Source: an uncultured Oscillospiraceae bacterium (GTDB lineage: Bacteria > Bacillota > Clostridia > Oscillospirales > Oscillospiraceae). Taken from it: a DNA stretch of 29,327 nucleotides. This document shows, piece by piece, positions 23,244 to 29,327 of this stretch. The position numbers and the translations under genes were made by a program. Numbering within the stretch: position 1 is the stretch's first letter; every line of letters begins with the position of its first letter. A model generated the notes under the pieces. It saw only the letters and a program-made list of their open reading frames with translations. It ran no database searches and was not told the origin of the DNA. Location: contig CAKTPO010000028.1 of the NCBI GenBank assembly GCA_934591845.1, positions 1-29,327 of the forward strand, written 5' to 3'.

Positions 23244-24746
23244 TTACTTTTCTGTCGCTGTCCGGCAGGCCTGCCGCAGCTCCTGCTCGTTTTTCTGGCA
23301 TTGCAGCCGGTCACAGAGCGCCAGATAGCTGTCACACCCCAGAAGCGTGATGTAATCCATAATATCCCGGTTTTGGGTGATCTGGGTCAGAAGCAATGTC
23401 AGCTCCTGGCCGTCTCCAAAGCAGTCCGTTAAAAAGCCGATGGCGTTTTGAAGCCCTTTGGCCATGGCCCGGATTTGCTCCTGCCGCTGGGAAAGGAACC
23501 CGGCAAAGGCTTCTTTTACAAAGGCGTCCTGGGCTTCTTTCTCCCGGAAGCGGTTTTGCTGCGCTTCTTTGACCCAGGTGTCCAGGTGCTTGAGGACCTG
23601 GGCCTCCCGGCGCAGTTCCTCGGCACCGGAAAGCTGAAATTGCCGCTTGGTTTCCAGGGCTTTCCGGCGGGTTTCCGTAAAATCCTCCAAGGTCTGGGTT
23701 CCTTTTATAAATACCGTCAGGCACGCATGGAGGGCCTGGGCCAGCCGGTCCGCCTGACCATAGTCCCGGGCGGTATGGTTCAGGGTGTCCAACACCTGAT
23801 TGACCAGGGTGAACCGCTCCGTAAAGTCCCCCTGCCGGGCCAGGGCCACCCGGGCGTTCCATTCTTCTTTCGAGACAGTCCCCGCCAAAAGCCCGGGAAC
23901 ACCGTAGTCCTGGCCGTATTTCCGGTAGAGAGAATAGTAAGCGGTAAAATCCCGGGCCGTTTCCTCCAGATTCAAAAACTCACTTACCAGTTCTTCCCCC
24001 ACGGGCAGCCCCAACTCCTCACAGCTTTGCAGGAATCTGGACAAATCCTCCCAGCCCCGGGCGGTGACGTAGCGCAGATGATCCTCCTGGCGGCTCACAT
24101 GGTAGAATTTTTCCGGTTTCAGCCCCAGAAAGCTCAGCACCGCCCCATGAACCCCCGCCGCCTTTCCGTAGCCCAGAAACGCCTCCACGCTGGCTTCTAC
24201 AGAAATCAGGCGGATCCGGTCCAGGGTCACCACGTCAAAATCCCGGACGGACTTGTTATACTCCGGGGGATTCCCCGCCGCCACAATGACCCAGCCCAGA
24301 GGCAGGGCATGGTTTCCAAAGGTTTTGTTTTGCAGAAATTGCAGCATGGTAGGGGCCAGGGTTTCCGAAACACAGTTGATTTCATCCAGAAACAGAATGC
24401 CCTCCCCTTTTCCGGAACGATCCATGGCGGCGTATACTGCGCCGATGATCTCGCTCATGGTATACTCCGTGACGGAAAAATGCCGGCCGCAGTAGTCCCG
24501 CTCGGTGATTTTCGGCAGACCCACGGCACTTTGCCGGGTGTGGTGGGTCATGGTATAGGCCACCATGGGAAGCCCCGCTTCCCGGGCGGCCTGCTCCACA
24601 ATGGCGGTTTTCCCCACCCCAGGAGGGCCCATCAGCAGCAGGGGCCGCTGGTTGACCAGCGGATAGCGGTAATTTCCCTCAGAGTCCTTTTGCAAATAAA
24701 CTGCCAGGGTATTTTTGATTTCTTCCTTGGCCTTTTGAATATCCAT
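23244..24746 (-). CDS. MoxR-like AAA+ ATPase of a VWA-linked cassette
   Basis: A 500-residue AAA+ ATPase. The N-terminal ~250 residues are the ATPase core: Walker A GPPGVGKT (40-47), Walker B ILFLDEIN with Asp121-Glu122, a sensor-1 like AAGNPPEYN and a later DRIRLISVEAS region. MoxR-type ATPases act as chaperones that remodel or load cofactors into protein complexes, usually with a von Willebrand A partner encoded next door. Residues ~290-500 are mostly helical and charged, without a family I recognise, and probably bind the partner or substrate. The gene starts 10 bases after the VWA protein gene, with AGGAG 7 bases before the ATG, so the two are co-transcribed. Substrate is unknown. Confidence 0.88.
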   Translation of the reverse strand: MDIQKAKEEIKNTLAVYLQKDSEGNYRYPLVNQRPLLLMGPPGVGKTAIVEQAAREAGLPMVAYTMTHHTRQSAVGLPKITERDYCGRHFSVTEYTMSEIIGAVYAAMDRSGKGEGILFLDEINCVSETLAPTMLQFLQNKTFGNHALPLGWVIVAAGNPPEYNKSVRDFDVVTLDRIRLISVEASVEAFLGYGKAAGVHGAVLSFLGLKPEKFYHVSRQEDHLRYVTARGWEDLSRFLQSCEELGLPVGEELVSEFLNLEETARDFTAYYSLYRKYGQDYGVPGLLAGTVSKEEWNARVALARQGDFTERFTLVNQVLDTLNHTARDYGQADRLAQALHACLTVFIKGTQTLEDFTETRRKALETKRQFQLSGAEELRREAQVLKHLDTWVKEAQQNRFREKEAQDAFVKEAFAGFLSQRQEQIRAMAKGLQNAIGFLTDCFGDGQELTLLLTQITQNRDIMDYITLLGCDSYLALCDRLQCQKNEQELRQACRTATEK

Positions 24747-24756
24747 ATATGTACTC

Positions 24757-25950
24757 CTAGTCCAGTGTCAAGATTTTCGCCCATTTGGGTACCAGTTCCC
24801 GGTGCTTTTTGGGCCCCGCCAGTACAAAAACCGTTTCATAATCCGGCTTCTGGGGATAAAAACCGTCCCCATCCGTAAAGTACAGCAGTGCCCTGGGCTT
24901 TGGCAGCTCCCGCCTGTCCCGCATGGCCTGAATCTCCCGGAATACCGGCGTAAAATCCGTGCCGCCCCGGCCCTTGATTTTTAAGGTCTTTCCGTAGTTT
25001 TCCCATTCCCGGGGAGAGCGCACCAGGGTCTTGTCCTGCAAGCAGCAGTCGCACTGGAAAAACACCACCTGCATTTTATGGAAAAAGTTCTCCTGGGCGC
25101 TGAAAATCCCATAGGTCTCCCCCAGAAACCGCTCAACCAGGGTCTTGTCGCAGGAGGCGGAAGTATCAATGGCAATGGCCAGGGTATCCAGGCGGCAAAC
25201 CTCCTTGTATTCCAGCGGCTCCAGCAAGGGCATATTGCCGTAGAGGGTCAGCCCCAGGTGATAGGGAATGTAGTCAAAGCTTTCCTCGTCACACTCCAGT
25301 TCCTCTCCGGGTACGGTGTAGCGCCGCAGGTACCGGCGAAAATCGTACAAGGGGCCTTTCAAGTCCCCGGTGTCCAGTTCTCCGCTGCCCCCCATTTTTC
25401 CCCGGTTGCCCCTTCCGAAACCCTGACCGGAGGCGCTGAGCCCTTCCCAGCGGCGGCAAAGCTCTTTGGAAAGGGTCGGACTCCACAGGCTGTGGTCGTC
25501 CAAGGCCACCGCTTTTTGAAGTTCTCCCCGGCCATAGGGAAGCCCGGACAGCTGCTTCAGAATATCCCAGGGGGTTCCCCGAACCTGGGCGAACAGTTCT
25601 TTTTGAAAGGAGTTTGAATCAGAAAGCCGGGGCTGGTGCAGTTCTTCAATGAACTTTTCTGTCCAGATGTCACAGGCCAGCCCCCAATCCTTTGGGTCTA
25701 CCCGGTCCGGAATGCGGATGTGAAGATACAGGCAGTGCAGCAGCATATGCAAATACCCCCGCCGCACCGCCGCCGGGTCCTGGGCATAGAGCCCGATCAG
25801 GGAATCCGGCGCATAGAGAAAGGCCCCGTCCGTCCCCAATTTGGTCCCGGGCTTTTGGGGCAGACAGGCAAAGGCCCCGTTGAGTCCCGGATAAAGGCCG
25901 CAAAGTTCCGTGCGGCAAGCCGTCAGAATACGGCTGGGCAGGTCCTCCAT
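24757..25950 (-). CDS. DUF2201-type protein: metallopeptidase-like domain plus VWA domain
   Basis: A 397-residue protein resembling the DUF2201 arrangement: an N-terminal putative metallopeptidase domain and a C-terminal VWA-like domain. The N-terminal domain shows YLHMLLHCLYLH, with His68, His72 and His77 in an HxxxHxxxxH pattern; the Glu expected after the first His of HExxH is Met69. A Gly-rich linker (GQGFGRGNRGKMGGSG) lies near 180-195. The VWA domain has a recognisable MIDAS metal site: DTSAS at 262-266, Thr331 in GGTDF and Asp360 in FTDGDG. A strong ribosome binding site (TAGGAGG) overlaps the stop of the preceding small gene. The ATPase gene follows after 10 bases. By analogy with MoxR-VWA pairs the VWA protein probably recruits the target to the ATPase; peptidase activity is doubtful. 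Confidence 0.86.
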   Translation of the reverse strand: MEDLPSRILTACRTELCGLYPGLNGAFACLPQKPGTKLGTDGAFLYAPDSLIGLYAQDPAAVRRGYLHMLLHCLYLHIRIPDRVDPKDWGLACDIWTEKFIEELHQPRLSDSNSFQKELFAQVRGTPWDILKQLSGLPYGRGELQKAVALDDHSLWSPTLSKELCRRWEGLSASGQGFGRGNRGKMGGSGELDTGDLKGPLYDFRRYLRRYTVPGEELECDEESFDYIPYHLGLTLYGNMPLLEPLEYKEVCRLDTLAIAIDTSASCDKTLVERFLGETYGIFSAQENFFHKMQVVFFQCDCCLQDKTLVRSPREWENYGKTLKIKGRGGTDFTPVFREIQAMRDRRELPKPRALLYFTDGDGFYPQKPDYETVFVLAGPKKHRELVPKWAKILTLD

Positions 25951-25962
25951 TTTTTGCGCCTC

Positions 25963-26367
25963 CTACAGTGAAAGATCCCGGTCCCGAAACCCCATACGCT
26001 GCTTTTCTTTCAGCAACCACACCAGAATTTCCGGACGGTTCAGCTCCATGGCGGTTTGCAGACATTCATCCACAAGGGCTGTGGAAAACTGGGTTCGATT
26101 GGAAAAGTCCTCCAATTCCGGCACTCGATTCTCCTCCATCAGGGCATTGACCGTATTTTTGACCCGTTTTTGCAAATACCCAAGATAGATGTCTTTTTCT
26201 GCTTCATCTCCACACCCTGGGGTATAAAACCCCCGCAGGGCCGCTGCCAGCCGCACTTCTTCCCGGGAGGCGGTCTTGAATTTTTGAAGCAATTCCTCCC
26301 CCGTCAGCCCATTGGCCGACAGCACCTTTTGAAGCCTGACTACCTCAGACTGGTTTTCCTGCCACAT
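25963..26367 (-). CDS. Small helical protein of the MoxR/VWA cassette, function unknown
   Basis: A 134-residue protein I cannot assign to a named family. It is predicted to be almost entirely helical: VVRLQKVLSANGLTGEELLQKF, a middle with YLGYLQKRVKNTVNAL and a C-terminal ALVDECLQTAMELNRPEILVWLL. The last stretch has the helix-turn-helix rhythm of an ankyrin-type repeat, so it may be a degenerate ankyrin or adaptor module. There is no signal peptide or membrane segment. It is the first gene after a promoter and is followed after 12 bases by the VWA protein gene, whose ribosome binding site touches its stop codon. The conserved-looking linkage suggests a third component of the ATPase/VWA machine. 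Confidence 0.75.
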   Translation of the reverse strand: MWQENQSEVVRLQKVLSANGLTGEELLQKFKTASREEVRLAAALRGFYTPGCGDEAEKDIYLGYLQKRVKNTVNALMEENRVPELEDFSNRTQFSTALVDECLQTAMELNRPEILVWLLKEKQRMGFRDRDLSL

Positions 26368-26391
26368 GGCCCCGCCCCCTCTTTTTTACCT

Positions 26392-26420
26392 ATTATACCC
26401 CCCTTTTCCCCTCCATGCAA
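26392..26420 (-). promoter_or_regulatory. Sigma-A promoter of the MoxR/VWA cassette
   Basis: On the minus strand TTGCAT (complement of 26415-26420) and TATAAT (complement of 26392-26397) are separated by a 17-base purine-only spacer. The box pair is identical to that of the smc promoter. The predicted transcript starts about 20 bases before the small first gene. Confidence 0.75.
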
Positions 26421-26464
26421 TATAAGAATGTGGCGTACTATCCGTAAGAAGTCCGATTTGTTTC

Positions 26465-26493
26465 TTTACCTTTTGGGGAAGATGTGATAAAAT
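26465..26493 (+). promoter_or_regulatory. Promoter of the YfhO-family gene
   Basis: TTTACC (26465-26470) and TAAAAT (26488-26493) are 17 bases apart. The -10 box is one mismatch from consensus and the -35 two. It is divergent from the cassette promoter, with 44 bases between the two -35 boxes, so one regulator could reach both. Confidence 0.6.
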
Positions 26494-26530
26494 AGCAAGT
26501 CAATAGTCAAAACCCGGGGAGGTTCCTCAA

Positions 26531-29233
26531 ATGCGTTTGCCTGATTTGAGAAAAAAGAAATGGAATTTTACAGCGTTGTCCTTTGTATTCCCCTTTGTGG
26601 GGATGCTTCTGGTCATGCTGATCAGCGGATACAAGCCTTTCGGAAAATACTCCATGCTGTATTCGGACATGTACCACCAGTATTATCCCTTTTTCGTAGC
26701 CTTTCGCCGCACCCTGCGGCAGGGGCAGAGCCTGTTGTACAATTGGAGCATCGGCATGGGCCTGGACTACTTAGGGCTCATTTCCTACTATCTGGGAAGC
26801 CCCCTGAATCTTCTCAGCGTTCTGGTACCAGAAAAGTGGCTGCTGAGCTATTTTTCCCTGATAATGCCAATCAAATTGGGCCTTGCAGGGCTGTTTTTCT
26901 CCCTGTTTCTGGAAAAGCTTTACGGGCGGAAGGATTTTTCCCTGGTGTGCTTCAGTGCCTGCTATGCTCTGTGTGCCTGGGCATTGGGTTTTCAGTGGAA
27001 CATCATGTGGCTGGACACCTTTGCCCTGCTTCCTCTGGTGGTACTGGGAGAAATCAAGCTGCTACAGGAAAAACGGTTCTTTTTATACACGGTCAGCCTG
27101 TTTTTCGCCGTATTCATCAATTATTATGTGGGCTTTTTTGTGTGCATTTTCGTGGCCCTGGTGTTTTGCTGCTATGAGATCTGCCGGTTCCCCGGCTGGA
27201 AGCGGGCGGGGCTGGACCTTGTGCGCATTGCCTTCTTTTCATGTTTGGCCATTGGCATAACCGCCGTTCTGGAGCTGCCCACCCTGGCGGCTCTGCAAAC
27301 CACCCAGTCCAGCGTCAACGCTTTCCCCAAGGGCTTCCGGCTGAATATTGCCAAGGAAAACACCTGGAAAGGGCTGCTGGATGCCATGCGCCAGGTAGCG
27401 GGCAACATGGGGGGCGCTTTGGAGCCGAACTTTAAAGAGGGACTGCCCAACCTCTACTGCGGTGTTTTTTCCATGGAGCTGGGATTTTTGTTTGTGCTAT
27501 CCCGGGATGTAAAGCTTCGGGACAAACTCTGCGCCCTGGGGCTATTGCTGTTTTTTATGCTCAGCTTTATCATCCGGCAGCTGGACTATATCTGGCACGG
27601 CTTCCATTTCCCCAATATGATCCCCTACCGCTTTAGTTTCCTCTTTAGTTTCGTCCTGCTGTATATGGCCTACCGGGCCTGGCTGCTGCGCAGCCGCTTC
27701 CCGGTGTGGCACATCTGGGCCGCCGCTCTTTTTACCGCCGCCCTGCTGTGCTGCTCCAATAATGCCCTGGATACCCAGAGTGTAGAGCTGTTCGGTGTGA
27801 CCATGGATTTTCATGTCTACCTGATTTATAACTTTGGTTTCCTGCTGGCCTTTACGGCGGTTCTGCTCTACGGAAAGCGGACTGTCAAGCTGCCCGAAAA
27901 TCCGGAGGAAGCGGACCTGCACCGGGCAAGATTCCTGCGCAGCTGCTTCCGGGTCCATTCCCGCCGGGCGGTGCTGACTCTCATGGTGCTGGAAATGGGC
28001 TGTAATCTTCTTTCCTTTGGCCTGTATTTCCCAGGTACCGGGGTTTCTAACTACCCCAAGGGTACCCAGGCCGCGGCCTCCATGTTCCGGTATATGCAGG
28101 AGCGGGAGAAAGAGCCTTTTTACCGGGCAGAAGTCACCCATTCCCAGACCCTCAATGACGATGCCCTCAACGGCTACAACGGCATTTCCGCCTTTACAAG
28201 CTCTGCCAATGTGCGTGTCACGGAGTTTCTGAAAGCCCTGGGCTACGGGGCCAAAAACACCTACAACCGGTATTGCTTTGAAGAAAGTTCCCCGGTGGCC
28301 AACCTCCTGCTGGACCTGAAATATATGCTGGACCGGGATGGCCGGGATCGCAGCAGCTCCATGTTTGAAGAAGTCCACCACTATGAGGATGTGACCCTTC
28401 TGAAAAACAACGCCTATCTCCCCCTGGGCTTTTTGGCGAATGAGGAACTGGCCCAGGTGGACTTTACCGCCACAGAACCTTTTGGTCTGCAAAATGACAT
28501 TTTTTCTGCCATGACCGGCCTAAGCCAGGACGTATGGCAGAAATTGGACAACACCCAGGTGGTGGCCCTGGGCAACGGCACGGAGATCACCCAGAGCGGC
28601 ACCCGGGTCACCTATTCCCAGTGTCAGGAGGGGGCCTATGTCTCCTACTTCTTTACCCCCAGTGACACGGGCTTTCTGTGCATTTACCTGGATCTTCCCA
28701 AGCGGAATGATTTTGTGGTGGCCGTCAACGATATGGAGCTGTACCGGGAGACCATCAGCCTGCCCCAGATGCTGGCCGTGGCGGATGTGACCCCCCAGGA
28801 CAGTGTGGAGGTTCGTGTCCTCTGCGGCAAGGATGAAAGCAGCACCATGAACGTCACCGCCGCCCAACTGGACAACGACCTGTTCTTTGAGGGCTACGAC
28901 ATTTTAAACACCTCTACCCTGAATCTGACCTCTTTCCGCCAGACCCGGGTGGAGGGTACCATCCAGTGTGACCGGGATGGGCTATTGTACACCTCCGTTC
29001 CCCAAAACGGCAACTGGCGGCTATATATTGACGACCAGGAGGCAGAAATCACTCTGGTAGGGGACTGCATGATTTCTGCCTACCTGACCGAGGGCCCCCA
29101 CACCGTCACCCTGCGCTATCAAAACAAGGCGTTCTATGCAGGGCTCCTGGTGACCCTGGTTTCCGCCGCCCTCTTTGGAGTCTGCGCCTATCTTGCCTAC
29201 AAGCCGGAACTGGAACAGAAGAAAACAACCTGA
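26531..29233 (+). CDS. yfhO: YfhO-family multi-spanning membrane protein
   Basis: A 900-residue membrane protein of the YfhO family (GT-C-like topology). B. subtilis YfhO has been linked to glycosylation of lipoteichoic acid on the outer side of the membrane. The first membrane helix is at about 16-34 and is followed by a family-typical loop: YSDMYHQYYPFF, where the Asp before the His/Tyr cluster is a candidate catalytic residue, then LLYNWSIGMGLDYLG. About a dozen hydrophobic helices follow to roughly residue 490. Residues ~500-865 form an extracellular mixed alpha/beta domain, and a final helix (about 868-888) is followed by a short charged tail. GGGGAGG sits 8 bases before the ATG. It is transcribed alone, divergent from the MoxR/VWA cassette. 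With the nearby glycosyltransferases it suggests decoration of a surface polymer; donor and acceptor are unknown. Confidence 0.9.
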   Translation: MRLPDLRKKKWNFTALSFVFPFVGMLLVMLISGYKPFGKYSMLYSDMYHQYYPFFVAFRRTLRQGQSLLYNWSIGMGLDYLGLISYYLGSPLNLLSVLVPEKWLLSYFSLIMPIKLGLAGLFFSLFLEKLYGRKDFSLVCFSACYALCAWALGFQWNIMWLDTFALLPLVVLGEIKLLQEKRFFLYTVSLFFAVFINYYVGFFVCIFVALVFCCYEICRFPGWKRAGLDLVRIAFFSCLAIGITAVLELPTLAALQTTQSSVNAFPKGFRLNIAKENTWKGLLDAMRQVAGNMGGALEPNFKEGLPNLYCGVFSMELGFLFVLSRDVKLRDKLCALGLLLFFMLSFIIRQLDYIWHGFHFPNMIPYRFSFLFSFVLLYMAYRAWLLRSRFPVWHIWAAALFTAALLCCSNNALDTQSVELFGVTMDFHVYLIYNFGFLLAFTAVLLYGKRTVKLPENPEEADLHRARFLRSCFRVHSRRAVLTLMVLEMGCNLLSFGLYFPGTGVSNYPKGTQAAASMFRYMQEREKEPFYRAEVTHSQTLNDDALNGYNGISAFTSSANVRVTEFLKALGYGAKNTYNRYCFEESSPVANLLLDLKYMLDRDGRDRSSSMFEEVHHYEDVTLLKNNAYLPLGFLANEELAQVDFTATEPFGLQNDIFSAMTGLSQDVWQKLDNTQVVALGNGTEITQSGTRVTYSQCQEGAYVSYFFTPSDTGFLCIYLDLPKRNDFVVAVNDMELYRETISLPQMLAVADVTPQDSVEVRVLCGKDESSTMNVTAAQLDNDLFFEGYDILNTSTLNLTSFRQTRVEGTIQCDRDGLLYTSVPQNGNWRLYIDDQEAEITLVGDCMISAYLTEGPHTVTLRYQNKAFYAGLLVTLVSAALFGVCAYLAYKPELEQKKTT

Positions 29234-29252
29234 CCCTCCCCCACGCAGCGAC

Positions 29253-29277
29253 TGAACTGCGCCCCGTCAAGTAGACA
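29253..29277. mobile_element. Possible terminal inverted repeat of an IS3-family (IS150-like) element
   Basis: The segment starts TGAACTGCGCCCC and ends AAGTAGACA. This resembles, from memory, the ends of IS150-group elements, which often begin TGAACTGC-CCC and contain AAGT-GACA. It lies 20 bases after the yfhO stop. Only 50 further bases are in the window, so neither a transposase gene nor the other end can be seen. Confidence 0.35.
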
Positions 29278-29299
29278 ACGAAATAATTAACGAAAAGTT

Positions 29300-29319
29300 C
29301 ACAGCGCTGCGGCGCTGTG
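29300..29319. repeat. Inverted repeat (hairpin) at the window end
   Basis: CACAGCGC (29300-29307) pairs with GCGCTGTG (29312-29319) around a four-base loop. There is no T run after it on the + strand within the window; on the minus strand it is followed by AACTTTTCG. It may belong to the candidate IS end just before it or be a weak terminator. Confidence 0.5.
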
Positions 29320-29327
29320 GCACCCAT

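Noticed and set aside
23448..24878. 476-codon + strand frame
   Set aside because: It is antisense to the ATPase gene, whose Walker motifs establish the coding strand.
29106..29327. 73-codon minus-strand frame at the window end
   Set aside because: It overlaps the end of yfhO antisense and the repeat-like tail; such frames are typical by-products of repeated non-coding DNA.

Overview
The window looks like a chromosomal segment of a Gram-positive, moderately GC-rich Clostridia member, most likely a gut Oscillospirales (Ruminococcaceae-like) organism. The evidence is a sortase with an LPXTG-like substrate, strong AGGAGG ribosome binding sites, sigma-A type promoters close to TTGACA-17-TATAAT, and the Firmicutes-style order smc-ftsY and nadD-yqeK-rsfS. 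The genus is an inference. I saw no tRNA, rRNA or CRISPR array.

Layout. (1) 1-3580, + strand: a terminator or attenuator hairpin, then a two-gene surface unit made of a thioester-domain adhesin with a VPKTG anchor and a translationally coupled class B sortase. (2) 3587-13672, - strand: a housekeeping run read in the order smc, ftsY, rdgB, yhbY, a nadD/yqeK fusion, rsfS, leuS, rpsU. It has a promoter before smc, a consensus promoter before rpsU and a strong terminator after rpsU. (3) 13835-15104, + strand: a NahK-type sugar 1-kinase with its own promoter and terminator, divergent from smc. (4) 15110-16018, - strand: a DUF4300-like lipoprotein. (5) 16091-23220, - strand: surface-glycan genes in two units. 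One is a GT26 (WecG/TagA/CpsF) enzyme, two GT4 enzymes and a GT2-like enzyme, packed with 2-base gaps or short overlaps. The other is a GH13 alpha-glucosidase followed by a capsular-polysaccharide-type glycosyltransferase, with its own promoter set into the preceding terminator. (6) 23244-26420, - strand: a three-gene cassette of a small helical protein, a DUF2201-type protein (metallopeptidase-like plus VWA) and a MoxR-like AAA+ ATPase. (7) 26465-29233, + strand: a large YfhO-family membrane protein. Just after it lies a sequence resembling the end of an IS3-family element.

How the parts may work together: regions 1, 5 and 7 all concern the cell surface (covalent anchoring of an adhesin, assembly of a glycan or teichoic-acid-like polymer, and YfhO-type membrane glycosylation). 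The least understood unit is the MoxR/VWA cassette. Its putative zinc motif reads HMLLH, so the usual catalytic Glu of HExxH is absent. It sits between the glycan genes and yfhO, but a functional link to them is only a guess.
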